A stretch of 64,000 nt of DNA from Sphingomonadaceae bacterium (GTDB lineage: Bacteria; Pseudomonadota; Alphaproteobacteria; Sphingomonadales; Sphingomonadaceae), in NCBI GenBank assembly GCA_029268145.1, contig JAJUHA010000008.1, positions 23,755-87,754 of the forward strand, in the 5' to 3' direction. Under the pieces are notes generated by a model. The model was given only the letters and a program-made list of their open reading frames with translations, did no database searches and was not told the DNA's origin. A program made the position numbers and the translations under genes. Positions 1-9,090 of the stretch are shown here, piece after piece. The stretch's first letter is position 1. Every line of letters starts with the position of its first letter.

Positions 1-928
1 CCGCGCCCTCGCGGGCGGGCTGGCGGCCCTCGAGCCGCAGCCCGACGCGCTTCCGCGCCGGGCCCTCGAAGAGCGCCTTCAGGATGCGGGCCGCGCCGGG
101 GAAGCCGCCTTCCATCTTCCGCCGCTTGGAGATGGCAAAGGCAAGGCCCGCCTCGACCGGCTCGGTCGCGGGCGACAGATCATGGCCGTAGAGGGGAAGC
201 CCAGCCTCGAGGCGGAGCGAGTCGCGCGCACCGAGCCCGATGGGCCTGACCGCGGGATCGGCGAGGAGGGCACCGGCAAGCGCTTCGGCGGCGGCGACCG
301 GCACCGAGATCTCGAACCCGTCCTCGCCGGTATAGCCGGAGCGCGAGACGGCAAGTGGCACGCCGCGCCAGACGAAGCTGCCGGCCTGGAGGAACTTCAG
401 CGCGTCCACCGCCACTCCGCCCGGAGCGGCCGGCACGGCGCCGAGCCGGGCGATCACGGCAGCCGCGTCCGGGCCCTGGAGGGCGAGGAGCGCAAGGTCG
501 TCGCGGTGGACGAGCGCAAGGCCGGGGGCCAGCCGCGCCGCCATGTGGGCGAGGTCGGCTTCCCGCGTCGCGCCATTGACCACGAGGTCGAGGCGGTCGC
601 CGGCGTTGGTGACCATGAGGTCGTCGAGGATCCCGCCATCCTCGGCGAGGAGCAGCGAATAGCGCATCCGCCCAGGCCGGAGGCCGGTGAAGTCGCCCGG
701 GCAGAGCGTCTCGAGCCAGTGCGCGGCCCCCTCGCCGGAGAGCTGCAGCTGGCCCATGTGGGAGACATCGAACAGGCCGGCGTGCGCCCGCGTCCACAGA
801 TGCTCGGCAATCACGCCTTCGGAATAGTGGAGCGGCATGGCGTGGCCGGCGAAGGGCACCATGCGCGCGCCAAGGCTGCGGTGGAGCGCATCGAGCGGCA
901 GGGCCTTCAGGTCGGCGTCAAGAGCCAT
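1..928 (-). CDS. gcvT: Aminomethyltransferase (glycine cleavage T-protein), 3' end cut by window edge
   Basis: T-protein of the glycine cleavage system. It transfers the methylene group from the H-protein-bound aminomethyl intermediate to tetrahydrofolate and releases ammonia. Reading the minus strand from the ATG at 926-928 gives an open frame of 309 codons to the window edge. It opens with MALDADLKALPLDALHRSLG and contains the family's FDVSHMGQ stretch near residue 50 and GYTGEDGFEI near residue 200. The family is usually 360-380 residues, so about 60 C-terminal residues lie outside the window. The tandem glycine riboswitch just upstream independently supports the call. The other glycine cleavage genes (gcvH, gcvP) are not in the window and may follow downstream on the minus strand. 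Confidence 0.95.
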   Translation of the reverse strand, partial: MALDADLKALPLDALHRSLGARMVPFAGHAMPLHYSEGVIAEHLWTRAHAGLFDVSHMGQLQLSGEGAAHWLETLCPGDFTGLRPGRMRYSLLLAEDGGILDDLMVTNAGDRLDLVVNGATREADLAHMAARLAPGLALVHRDDLALLALQGPDAAAVIARLGAVPAAPGGVAVDALKFLQAGSFVWRGVPLAVSRSGYTGEDGFEISVPVAAAEALAGALLADPAVRPIGLGARDSLRLEAGLPLYGHDLSPATEPVEAGLAFAISKRRKMEGGFPGAARILKALFEGPARKRVGLRLEGRQPAREGA

Positions 929-965
929 GGCGTGTCCCGTGCAGGCGAACGGCGCCTTGCCATCC

Positions 966-1182
966 GCCCGCCCCCGCCTGTCACGAGACCTGAGAGCTTT
1001 CGCGAACCCGGCCGTTGCCCGGCGGGCCGCTTACCCCTTCGGCGGCCCCGGCAGGCCCGGGGCGCTTTCCAGACTGTCGTCACGATGGCGGGCGCGCGGT
1101 CCTTCTGCCTGAGAGATTCCGGGGGCGGTTGCTCCTTCGGCGGCCCGCCCCCGCTGCCGGGGCCGGGCTCTCTCCCGCGCGT
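966..1182 (-). promoter_or_regulatory. Tandem glycine riboswitch (two aptamers) in the gcvT leader
   Basis: Read on the minus strand, aptamer 1 (about 1092-1180) begins with GGAGAGAGCCCGG. It carries CGCCGAAGGAGCAACCGC and ends with ATCTCTCAGGCAGAAGGACC, which are the conserved blocks of glycine aptamers. Aptamer 2 (about 966-1080) repeats the pattern more loosely, with CGCCGAAGGGGTAAGC and then GCTCTCAGGTCTCGTGACAG. The pair sits about 40 bases upstream of the gcvT ATG and fills most of the 350-base gap between gcvT and the next gene. Glycine riboswitches ahead of gcv genes normally switch expression on when glycine is abundant. The direction of control here is inferred from the family. Confidence 0.93.
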
Positions 1183-1279
1183 CCGCTCGCGGGCTGCCCC
1201 GCGACCGACCCGCCCTCCCTGCCCCACGGCCCGCCGGCGGTCAACCGCCGACAGCAGCGGCCGAAGGCGCGTGGCGCGG

Positions 1280-2251
1280 CTAGCCGTCGCAGCGGATGAC
1301 CGCCTTGCCGACGAGGCGGCCATCGCGCATCGCCTCGAACGCCTCGGCTGCGCGATGAAGGGGCAGCTCCAGCCCGACATGGGGGCGCAGCCGCCCCGTC
1401 TCGGCCAGCGCATCGATGGCGCGGAGGTGTCGCCGCCCCGCCTCGGGGTTGCGCCGGCCCTCCTCGCCCGCGCGCACGCCGACGACGGCGATGCCCTTGA
1501 TGAGCAGCCGGTTGAGCGGGACCGAGACGGGAGCCCCGCCGACGAAGCCGATGACGAGATAGCGCCCGCCCCAGGCCAGCGTGCCAATGGCCGGCATCAC
1601 GAACGGCCCGCCCACCGGGTCGAACACCAGGTCGATGCCGCCCTTGTGCACTGCAAGGTCAGGCGCGGTGCGGTCGACGAGGCGGGTTTCGTGCGCGCCG
1701 GCTGCCGCGGCCGCGGCCAGCTTCTCCGGCGTCGAGGCCGCCGCCACCACATGGGCGCCGAGCGCCACACCCATCGCCACCGCGGCGAGCCCCATGCCGC
1801 CGCCCGCGCCCAGCACGAGCAGCCGCTCGCCCGGCGCCAGCCCGCCGCGCGCGACCAGCGCGACGTGGGCGGTGAGCGCGCCGGTGGTGAAGCCCGCCGC
1901 CTCGCTGTCGGCGAGCGTCTCGGGCGCGGGCCGGAGCTGGGCCAGCGGCACGGTCACCCGCTCGGCGAGCAGCCCCGTCCGCCCGCCCACCAGCATCCGG
2001 GCGCCGAGGAGATCGGCGGCCACGCCCTCGCCCACCGCGACCACGCGCCCCACCCCTTCCATGCCCGGCGTGAAGGGCAGCTCGGGGCGATGCTGGTAGC
2101 CGCCCGAAAGCATGAGGAGATCGGGATAGTTGAGGCCGACCGCGACCATCGCGACGGTCGCCTCGCCCGGGCCGGGGGGCGAAGGCTCGGCCACTTCGGC
2201 CAGCCGGAGCGCGGGAATTCCGCCAAGTTCTCCCACCACCCACGCCCGCAT
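1280..2251 (-). CDS. NADPH:quinone oxidoreductase-family (zinc-independent MDR) protein
   Basis: A 323-residue medium-chain dehydrogenase/reductase of the quinone oxidoreductase type. It has the N-terminal GroES-like part (VGLNYPDLLMLSGGYQ, then FTPGMEGVGRVVAVGEGV). The Rossmann segment follows at about 140-180, with a GAGGGMGLAAVAMG glycine-rich loop. The cysteine cluster of zinc alcohol dehydrogenases is absent, so it should act on quinones or enones with NADPH. Start is the ATG at 2249-2251. It is divergent from the acyl-CoA synthetase, with about 100 bases between the two starts and no promoter I can name with confidence. The natural substrate cannot be read from the sequence. Confidence 0.88.
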   Translation of the reverse strand: MRAWVVGELGGIPALRLAEVAEPSPPGPGEATVAMVAVGLNYPDLLMLSGGYQHRPELPFTPGMEGVGRVVAVGEGVAADLLGARMLVGGRTGLLAERVTVPLAQLRPAPETLADSEAAGFTTGALTAHVALVARGGLAPGERLLVLGAGGGMGLAAVAMGVALGAHVVAAASTPEKLAAAAAAGAHETRLVDRTAPDLAVHKGGIDLVFDPVGGPFVMPAIGTLAWGGRYLVIGFVGGAPVSVPLNRLLIKGIAVVGVRAGEEGRRNPEAGRRHLRAIDALAETGRLRPHVGLELPLHRAAEAFEAMRDGRLVGKAVIRCDG

Positions 2252-2351
2252 GGCCCGCTCCTGCTGCTGACCCTCACGATTAGCAGCGGGTTGCGAGCGC
2301 GCGCCACCCTCGCCAGAGTGGGGGCGGGGATTGCGCTGCGGGAGGTGAGGG

Positions 2352-3956
2352 ATGTGGACGTTCGGCCAGGTCTATGACACGCTTGGTGGCAGGCTCGGCA
2401 GCGCGCCGGCGCTGGTGCATGGCGACACCGTCATCGACTGGGCGGGCTATGACCGGATGACCAACGCGCTCGCCCGCGCCTTCATGGCCGCCGGCGCCGG
2501 GCCCGACAGCAAGGTCGCGCATCTCATGCGCAATTCGCCGGCCTATCTCCTCACCACCGGCGCCGCCTTCAAGGCCCGCATGGTCCATGTGAACGTCAAC
2601 TACCGCTACGCCTCGGCCGAGCTGCACTACATCCTCGACAATTCGGATGCGCATGTCGTGGTGTTCGACGCCGAGTTCGCCGCCGCGATGGACGAGATCC
2701 GCCACGAGCTTCCGCAGGTGAAGCTCTGGCTCCAGGTGGGCGGCACGCCGCCGTCCTGGGCCGGATCCTTCGCTGCGGCGACCGAAGGGCCGGCCGACCC
2801 GATCGGCGCGGAGCACCGCTATGGCGACCTCTTCTTCATCTACACCGGCGGCACCACGGGGATGCCCAAGGGCGTGATGTGGGAGCAGGGGGCCATCTTC
2901 ACCCTGCTGGGCGGCGGCGCGCCGGTGCTCTTCGCCGAGCCCCCGGCCTCGCTCGAGGCGCATGTCGAGGCGGTCATGGCCAACCCGGCGCGGAGGAAGG
3001 CGCTGGTGCTTCCGCCGCTGATGCACGGCACCGGGCTCCTCATGGGCATCTATGCCCTGGCGCTCGGCGGCACGGTCATCACCCAGGCAAGCCGGAGCTT
3101 CGATGCCGCGGATGCGCTGCGGCTGGCCGCCGCCAACCGGCCCGACCTTGCCGTCATCGTCGGCGATGCCTTCGCCCGGCCCATCCTGCGCGCGATCGAG
3201 GCCAGCGGCGGCGCGCTGGCCGACGGGCTTTCGAGCCTCAAGGTCATGATCTCCTCTGGCACCATGTGGTCGCCGGAAGTGAAGGCCGGGCTCCTGGCGC
3301 ACGCCCCGCAGATGCTGTGCGTCGACAGCTACGGCTCGTCGGAAGGGCTGGGCTATGGCACCTCGGTCTCGACTGCGGCCGCGCCCGATGCGCCCACCCG
3401 CTTCCAGCACGACCCCAACACGATCGTCCTCGACGAGGACATGCGCCCGATCGCACCCGGATCGGGGAAGATCGGCCGGATCGCCCGCACCGGGCTGGTG
3501 CCGCTCGGCTACTGGAAGGATCCGGAGAAGAGCGCGCGAACCTTCGTCGAGATCGACGGCAGGCGCTACACCATCCCCGGCGACTTCGCCTCGCTCGAGG
3601 CCGACGGCAGCATCGTCCTCCTCGGGCGCGGCTCGCAGTGCATCAACACCGGTGGCGAGAAGGTGTTCCCCGAGGAAGTCGAGGAAGCGCTGAAGACCCA
3701 CCCGGCGGTGGAAGACGCGCTGGTCTTCGGCGTGCCCGACGAGACCTGGGGCCAGGCGGTGACGGCGGTCGCCGAGACGCGCGCGCCCGTGAGCGAGGCG
3801 GATCTCATCGCCCATGTGAAGGCGAGCCACGCCCACTACAAGGCGCCCAAGCGCGTGGTGCTGGTGGAGAAGGTGCCGCGCGCCCCCAACGGCAAGCCGG
3901 ACTATGAGAGCGCGCGGGCGCTGGCGGCGGGAGCCGGAATCCGCACCGCCGCCTGA
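2352..3956 (+). CDS. AMP-dependent acyl-CoA synthetase (FadD-type)
   Basis: 534-residue ATP/AMP-forming ligase that activates a carboxylic acid to its CoA thioester. The AMP-binding signature YTGGTTGMPKGVMW is at about 164-177. A later DSYGSSEGLGYG block corresponds to the A5 motif. The C-terminal lid domain contains the adenylation core (GEKVFPEEVEEAL) and the catalytic lysine region near PRAPNGKPDY at the end. A strong ribosome site (GGAGGTGAGG, 2341-2350) directly precedes the ATG. The order of motifs and the length resemble FadD17/FadD19-like synthetases, which act on medium/long-chain or sterol-side-chain acids. Substrate is not assignable from sequence. Confidence 0.9.
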   Translation: MWTFGQVYDTLGGRLGSAPALVHGDTVIDWAGYDRMTNALARAFMAAGAGPDSKVAHLMRNSPAYLLTTGAAFKARMVHVNVNYRYASAELHYILDNSDAHVVVFDAEFAAAMDEIRHELPQVKLWLQVGGTPPSWAGSFAAATEGPADPIGAEHRYGDLFFIYTGGTTGMPKGVMWEQGAIFTLLGGGAPVLFAEPPASLEAHVEAVMANPARRKALVLPPLMHGTGLLMGIYALALGGTVITQASRSFDAADALRLAAANRPDLAVIVGDAFARPILRAIEASGGALADGLSSLKVMISSGTMWSPEVKAGLLAHAPQMLCVDSYGSSEGLGYGTSVSTAAAPDAPTRFQHDPNTIVLDEDMRPIAPGSGKIGRIARTGLVPLGYWKDPEKSARTFVEIDGRRYTIPGDFASLEADGSIVLLGRGSQCINTGGEKVFPEEVEEALKTHPAVEDALVFGVPDETWGQAVTAVAETRAPVSEADLIAHVKASHAHYKAPKRVVLVEKVPRAPNGKPDYESARALAAGAGIRTAA

Positions 3957-3965
3957 CCCGGCCGG

Positions 3966-6338
3966 TCAGCCGTCCCGCCCGGCAAGCGGGATCGCGAAGC
4001 CGAAGGTCGCGCCCTCCCCGGGCCGCGAGTCGACGAAGACCCGTCCGCCGTGCCGGGCGACCACCCGCTTCACGAACGGCAGCCCGAGCCCCGCGCCAGA
4101 CTCCGCGGGCTGGCCCTCGGCGGGCGCGAGCCGGTGGAAGGGTTCCCACACCCGGGCGAGGTCCGCCTCGGCGATGCCCTGGCCATGGTCGCGCACGAAG
4201 AGCAGCGCCTCGCCCCCGTCGAGGCGGATCCCGGTCTCCACCGTTCCCCGGCCGCCGTACTTGAGCGCATTCCCGAGGAGATTGTGGATGGCCCGGGTGA
4301 GCAGCGCCCGATCCCCCATGACCAGCGCCTCGCCTTCGGGCAGCGCGGTCTCCACCCTGATGCCGCGGCTGCGGGCCTGGGGCCAGAGATCGTCGACGGC
4401 ATCGACCAGGGCATCGGCAAGGTCCATGGGCGCAAGCGTCGGCGTCACCGTGCCGGCCCGGGCGAACTGGACATACTGGTCGGCGAGATCGAGCGTCTGC
4501 CGGGCGTAGCGGGCGAGCCGGTCGGCGAGGTCGCGCGGAAGCGCACGGCCTTCGGTTCCGAGCAGCGCGAGGATCGAGGCCTGCGGGCTGCGCATGTCGT
4601 GGGTGAGGAGCTTGAGGGCTTCCTCGCGCTGGCGCTCGGTCTCGCGCAGGCGGGTGATGTCGGCGAGCCGGACGATCCAGCCGAGCGGCGCGCGCGTGTC
4701 GTCCGAGAGGAAGGCAAGGCGCACGTCGAGGACGCGGCCGTCGTCGAGCGTCCATTCGCGCGGCTCGGGCGAGGGCAGCAGGCCGCGGCGGATCCGCGCC
4801 GCAATGTCGGACACCTCATCCTCGCCGCCATCGAGCGCGGGGGCGAGCGCGCCGAGCACGGCGGCGAGCGGCTGGCCCTCGAGATCGCCTGCGCGATAGG
4901 GCGCGAACAGCGCGCGGGCGACCTCGTTGGCGATGAGGACCCGGCCGTCGAGGTCGGTCACCAGCGCCGCGTCGGGCAGGCTGTCGAGCGATTCGGCGAT
5001 GAACCGCTTCAGGTTGCGCACATCCTCGATCGCCCCGTGCATGAGGGCGACCTGCCGGGCGACCGGGTCCCCCACCGGAACCTCGCGCTCGCCGCGCAGG
5101 AAGCCGCCCTCGCCCGCCAGCGCCTCGAGTTCGGTGGCCATGTAGCGGTTGGCAAAGTCGAGCCGGCGCCAGCCCCACAGCGGGAACAGCAGGGCGAGCG
5201 CCACCAGCGCATTGGCCGGCGGGAACCACCAGCCGGCCATCACCAGCCCGGCCGCGGCGGCGAGCACCAGAAGCCCCAGGCCCGCGCCGATCCACAGGTT
5301 GGTCCGCGGGCGGAGAAGGAGGAGGCCCGCCATCAGCGCCAGGACCGGGACGAGCGCGAAGGCCAGTTGCGCCGGAAGGGGCGCCACCCGGATCACATCG
5401 TCCGATCGTGCACCGTCGAGGGCGTTGGCGAGGAGCTCGACCCCCGCCATCGTCGCGGCATCGCCGGAAACCGGTGTCGCGAATCTGTCGCCGAGGCCGG
5501 AGCCGGTGGCGCCGACCAGGATGATCCGCCCGGCAAGGAACTCGCGCGGAGTCCGGCCCTCGAGCACGTCGACGAAGGAGGCATGGCCATAGCCTCCCGG
5601 GAGCGGCGCGAAGCGGATCCGCACGTTGCGCCTGCCGAACAGGCGCGCGCCATCGGGCGGGGGCCCTGCGGCGAGGCGCGCGCCGCGCGCCCGCGCGTCG
5701 ACCGCCTCGATGAAGTGGGGCACCGGGGTGCCGTCGGCGCGCGACAGCCGCTCGATCGCGCGGAGCACGCCGTCGCGCTCCGGCCGCAGGCCGGCGTGGC
5801 CGAGCGCAGGCCCGGCCGCGACCAGCGCGCCGACCGGACGCAGCACTTCGGATGCCCGCCCGTCCTTCCCCGGCACCTCGACCAGATAGGGGAGGACGAC
5901 GTTGCCGGCGCGGCGAATGGCTTCGGCCAGGGCCCGATCGTCGGCCGGGTCGGCAGCGGGCTCGAGGAAGAGCACGTCATAGCCGATGACGCGCGCACCG
6001 GCCGCGCGGAGCCGGTCGATGAGCTCGGCGTGGCGCCGGCGCGGCCAGGGCCATTCGCCGAGCGCCTGCAGGCTGCGGTTGTCGATGGCGACGATCTGGA
6101 TGTCGGCCGAGGGCGTCCGGGGGTTCAGCCGGAGCGCGGCATCGTAGAGGAGATTGTCGAGCCGCTCGATCGGGCGGGTCCAGGTGGCAAGGGCAACCGC
6201 GACCACGGCGCCGATGAGCAGGCCGATCCATTCGAAGAGCAGGCCCCGGCGCGCTGCGGGCGGGGCATGATGCCGGACGGCTGCCCGCGGCGCGCTTCGC
6301 CCGCCCCCTTCGGCAAGCGGGCGGAGCTCAGGACGCAC
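3966..6338 (-). CDS. CHASE2-domain sensor histidine kinase
   Basis: 790-residue membrane sensor kinase. One transmembrane helix (about 32-54) leads into an extracytoplasmic CHASE2 domain (about 55-315; motif DIQIVAIDNRSLQALGEWPW). Three closely spaced helices (about 318-395) return to the cytoplasm. A PAS-like region follows (about 445-550, DSLPDAALVTDLDGRVLIAN). The HisKA domain has the phosphoacceptor in LLTHDMRSP (His near 580). The ATPase domain has an N-box HNLLGNALKYGGRG near 690, DHGQGIAEADL near 716 and GAGLGLPFVKRVV near 751. The start is a GTG overlapping the FecR stop by 11 bases. It is the last gene of a three-gene operon with its probable partner regulator. The ligand is unknown. 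Confidence 0.92.
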   Translation of the reverse strand: MRPELRPLAEGGGRSAPRAAVRHHAPPAARRGLLFEWIGLLIGAVVAVALATWTRPIERLDNLLYDAALRLNPRTPSADIQIVAIDNRSLQALGEWPWPRRRHAELIDRLRAAGARVIGYDVLFLEPAADPADDRALAEAIRRAGNVVLPYLVEVPGKDGRASEVLRPVGALVAAGPALGHAGLRPERDGVLRAIERLSRADGTPVPHFIEAVDARARGARLAAGPPPDGARLFGRRNVRIRFAPLPGGYGHASFVDVLEGRTPREFLAGRIILVGATGSGLGDRFATPVSGDAATMAGVELLANALDGARSDDVIRVAPLPAQLAFALVPVLALMAGLLLLRPRTNLWIGAGLGLLVLAAAAGLVMAGWWFPPANALVALALLFPLWGWRRLDFANRYMATELEALAGEGGFLRGEREVPVGDPVARQVALMHGAIEDVRNLKRFIAESLDSLPDAALVTDLDGRVLIANEVARALFAPYRAGDLEGQPLAAVLGALAPALDGGEDEVSDIAARIRRGLLPSPEPREWTLDDGRVLDVRLAFLSDDTRAPLGWIVRLADITRLRETERQREEALKLLTHDMRSPQASILALLGTEGRALPRDLADRLARYARQTLDLADQYVQFARAGTVTPTLAPMDLADALVDAVDDLWPQARSRGIRVETALPEGEALVMGDRALLTRAIHNLLGNALKYGGRGTVETGIRLDGGEALLFVRDHGQGIAEADLARVWEPFHRLAPAEGQPAESGAGLGLPFVKRVVARHGGRVFVDSRPGEGATFGFAIPLAGRDG

Positions 6339-8070
6339 CCGCTCTCCGGCTGTCCGCGCGCGCGCGGCGGGCGCGCAGCCCGAGGCCGATCATCCCGAAC
6401 CCGGCGATGAGGATCGCCCAGGTCGCCGGCTCGGGAACGGGGGCGGCAACGGGGCCCGTGGCGGGGCCAGGCACGGGGAGTGCCGGGGGTGGCACGATCG
6501 GCGCCGGCGCGGCGGTGCCAGGCACGATCGGCGGGGAACCCGGAATGGGAAGCCCGAGAGCGCCGGGAAGCGCCGGAAGGCCGGGGTCGGGCACGGCAGG
6601 GGAAGGAAGTTCCGGTGCGGGCAGGCCCGGTTCGGCCGGCGTGACAGGCGAGACCGGCGCTCCGACGCCGCCGGAGCTGCCCCAGCTGCCGGCTGGCGCC
6701 AGGGCGGGACGCATCTGCCCGACGGGGCCAAGCGACCAGAGCGCGACGCTGGAGCTGCCGCCTTCGTCGAGGAGCTCCTCGACACCCTCGGAGCTGTCGC
6801 CCTCCTCGAGAAGGCTTGCCCCGAAGGTCTCGGCATAGACGCGGGCGATCGACTCGCCGACTTCGGCAAGCCCTTCGTCGAGATCGCCCGAGACCGGCTC
6901 CGAGGCCGGCGCGCTGCCCGTCCCCTCCGGTTCCGGATCCGGTCCGGGCGCCGTAGGAGCCGATGGACCGTTGCGCCCCGGCCCAACGCCTGCCGCCGAG
7001 GCACTGCGGTCGGGGAGGTCGAAGGTGAAGCGCGCCGGCAGGCCCTCCAACCCGTCCGAAGTCACGGCGGTCACGGCCAGATGGTAGCGGCCGGAGGGCA
7101 GGCCCTCGATGACGAACCGCCCGTCCGCGGATTCGGCCTCGGCCACGGGATCGCGCAGGTTCGGGTCGGTCGCGACGATGGCGCGGAAGCCAAGGCCGCG
7201 CTCGGGCCGGAGCGCGAACCGCGCCACGCTGCCCCGCTGCACCGCCGGCATGTCGAGGGCGACCGGCGGCGCCGGCAGCCGCGTCACCGGGCCGGGGCCC
7301 GCCGCCGTGAACACGATGCCGGTGCCCGCCCGGAGCAGCCGCTCGGGCGCACGGCCCGCCGCAACGCCGACCCTGCCCTCGATCACGCCGGCCGACGCCC
7401 TGGCCATGCCCGGCGTGTAGCGCACCCGGAACTCGGTGCCGCGCACCGCTGCCACGCCGACCGGCGTGGTGATCTCGTGCCGGCTGGTGGGATCGGGCAG
7501 CGGTACCACCCGCGATTGGGTGCCCCCGGCTTCCAGCCGGATCCGCCGGTCGAGGGCGCCGTTCAGGCTGTAGCGGCGCAGCCGCTCGAAGCGGATCGCG
7601 CTCGAGGTCGGCAGGGCAATCTCGCTGCCATCCGGCAGGCGCAGCGTCACGAAGCCGACGGCACCCGTCGCGATCCCGTCCCCCTCCTGCAGCCGCATGC
7701 CGATCCGCGCCGCCCGCGTCGTCCCGCCAGCGCGCACCCGGACATCGCCGCGAAAGGCGACGATCTCGGCAGCCGCGGGCGTCCGCCGGAGCCAGGCGGC
7801 ATCGAGCCGGAGCCGGGTGCCGGCAGCGAGCGGGCTGGTCGCGCCCATGCCGGCAAGGATCGCCGCATTGGCGGCCCGGGCGCGCCGCCAGTCGGCCGGG
7901 TCACGGAAATGCGCTTCGGCAAGCCCGGCCAGCGTGTCCCCCGCGACCGTCTCGTAGACCAGGAAATCCCCGGAATCGGCCGCGCGCACGGACGCATCCG
8001 TCCCGCCAGCGCGGGGCGGGACGGACGCGCCTGCCATGAGCAGCAGAAGGGGAGCGAGCAGCGGGATCAT
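6328..8070 (-). CDS. Exported LysM-FecR domain protein with PEP-CTERM sorting tail
   Basis: 580 residues. An N-terminal signal peptide (hydrophobic 3-15) is followed by a LysM-like segment (about 37-90, TVAGDTLAGLAEAHF). A FecR domain spans about 104-255 and includes the hallmark ITTPVGVAAVRGTEFRVRY. A beta-rich FnIII-like region follows at about 265-350. A long Pro/Gly/Ala-rich linker (about 355-544) leads to a C-terminal PEP-CTERM signal: VPEPATWAILIAGFGMIG followed by Arg-rich residues. PEP-CTERM tails are normally processed by exosortase, and I see no exosortase in the window. The gene starts at an ATG overlapping the regulator stop (ATGA, 8067-8070) and overlaps the CHASE2 kinase start, so the three are co-translated. 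FecR domains in other systems relay periplasmic signals. A sensing or scaffold role here is inference. Confidence 0.88.
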   Translation of the reverse strand: MIPLLAPLLLLMAGASVPPRAGGTDASVRAADSGDFLVYETVAGDTLAGLAEAHFRDPADWRRARAANAAILAGMGATSPLAAGTRLRLDAAWLRRTPAAAEIVAFRGDVRVRAGGTTRAARIGMRLQEGDGIATGAVGFVTLRLPDGSEIALPTSSAIRFERLRRYSLNGALDRRIRLEAGGTQSRVVPLPDPTSRHEITTPVGVAAVRGTEFRVRYTPGMARASAGVIEGRVGVAAGRAPERLLRAGTGIVFTAAGPGPVTRLPAPPVALDMPAVQRGSVARFALRPERGLGFRAIVATDPNLRDPVAEAESADGRFVIEGLPSGRYHLAVTAVTSDGLEGLPARFTFDLPDRSASAAGVGPGRNGPSAPTAPGPDPEPEGTGSAPASEPVSGDLDEGLAEVGESIARVYAETFGASLLEEGDSSEGVEELLDEGGSSSVALWSLGPVGQMRPALAPAGSWGSSGGVGAPVSPVTPAEPGLPAPELPSPAVPDPGLPALPGALGLPIPGSPPIVPGTAAPAPIVPPPALPVPGPATGPVAAPVPEPATWAILIAGFGMIGLGLRARRARADSRRAGAS

Positions 8071-8819
8071 GCGGGGGCGGGCGGTGCCTCCTTCCGGTCA
8101 TGGGTGGTCTGGGCCGCGGGCGCCTCCTCGACGGCCACGGCCCGCTCGAGCCGGTAGCCATAGGAGTAGACCGGAAGCAGTCTGTACCCGGTCTCGGCAC
8201 GCAGGTGAAGCTTGGCGCGGACCTTGGAGACATGGGCGTCGAGCGTGCGCGACTCAAGGTCGGCGGCGGTTCCCCACACCGTCTCGAGCAGCCAGGACCG
8301 GGCGAGCGGCCGCGCCAGATTCTCGAAGAAGGTGAGCGCCAGCGCGAATTCCTTGGCGGTGAGCTTCACCTCCTTGCCGTCGAAGCGCACGGTCTCGTTC
8401 GCCCGGTCGAAGCTGTAGGGCCCGAAGCGGACCACCGGCGCGGACGGCCGCTGCATCGCGGCGCGGCGCAGGATGGCCTCGACCCGCGCGCGGAACACCT
8501 CGGGCACCAGCGGCTTGACGATATAGTCGTCGGCGCCGGCCTCGAGGCCCGTCACCACATCGCCATCATCGGCGCGCGAGGTGAGCATCAGCACGGGTGT
8601 CCCGGCATAGGGCCCCTGCCGGAGCATCCGGAGCACCTCGACTCCGTCGAGCCCGGGCATGCACCAGTCGAGGACGACGAGATCATAGGTCTCGTGGCGC
8701 AGCCGGCTGATGAGCGCGCGCCCGGACGTCATCATGTCGCAGCTGTGGCCGGCCCCCTCGAGGAGGCTGCGCACCAGCTCGGCCTGGGCCCGGTCATCGT
8801 CCACCACCGCGCATCGCAT
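8067..8819 (-). CDS. OmpR-family response regulator
   Basis: About 250 residues. The receiver domain (1-120) has the acidic pocket VVDDD, the phosphoacceptor Asp51 in VVLDWCMPG, and the conserved Lys in GADDYIVKPL near 103. The C-terminal winged-helix DNA-binding domain (about 135-235) contains VKLTAKEFALALTFFEN and ends in DAHVSKVRAKL and GYRL motifs. I chose the ATG at 8817-8819 because a GGAG lies about eight bases upstream. An in-frame ATG at 8829-8831 is the alternative. It is first in the operon with the FecR/PEP-CTERM protein and the CHASE2 kinase, and is presumably phosphorylated by that kinase. Confidence 0.92.
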   Translation of the reverse strand: MRCAVVDDDRAQAELVRSLLEGAGHSCDMMTSGRALISRLRHETYDLVVLDWCMPGLDGVEVLRMLRQGPYAGTPVLMLTSRADDGDVVTGLEAGADDYIVKPLVPEVFRARVEAILRRAAMQRPSAPVVRFGPYSFDRANETVRFDGKEVKLTAKEFALALTFFENLARPLARSWLLETVWGTAADLESRTLDAHVSKVRAKLHLRAETGYRLLPVYSYGYRLERAVAVEEAPAAQTTHDRKEAPPAPA

Positions 8820-8856
8820 GATCGGCTCCATCCTCGTCAATAGCGCAGGGATGAAC

Positions 8857-8886
8857 CTAGCACGATGCCTGACCAAGGATTGTTAA
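8857..8886 (-). promoter_or_regulatory. Possible promoter of the regulator-FecR-CHASE2 operon
   Basis: On the minus strand TTAACA (8881-8886) and TGCTAG (8857-8862) are separated by 18 bases, upstream of the response-regulator start. The hexamers match a sigma-70-type promoter only moderately. The local dip in GC content around 8875-8890 fits a promoter region. Confidence 0.3.
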
Positions 8887-9090
8887 CGATCTTTGCCAGC
8901 TCCGGTCCAGCGGGGGCACCGACCGCCGGCGGGTGCGTCATCAGTGTGCCTGCTCCGGCAGAATTGCACCCATCCCGGCAACTCCCCCATTGTGTTTCCC
9001 GAATGTTTCAGCGCATGGCCTGCACCAGGCCACGGACGGCGGGGATCCGTGCGAGGGTCAAGACAATCGGGTGAAGGGAGAGGGTTCGAA

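Noticed and set aside
182..2377. A 731-codon open frame on the plus strand covering the gcvT, riboswitch and quinone oxidoreductase region
   Set aside because: It is antisense to well-recognised genes and to the riboswitch, and is Arg/Ala/Gly-rich without any domain. Long shadow frames are expected at this GC content.
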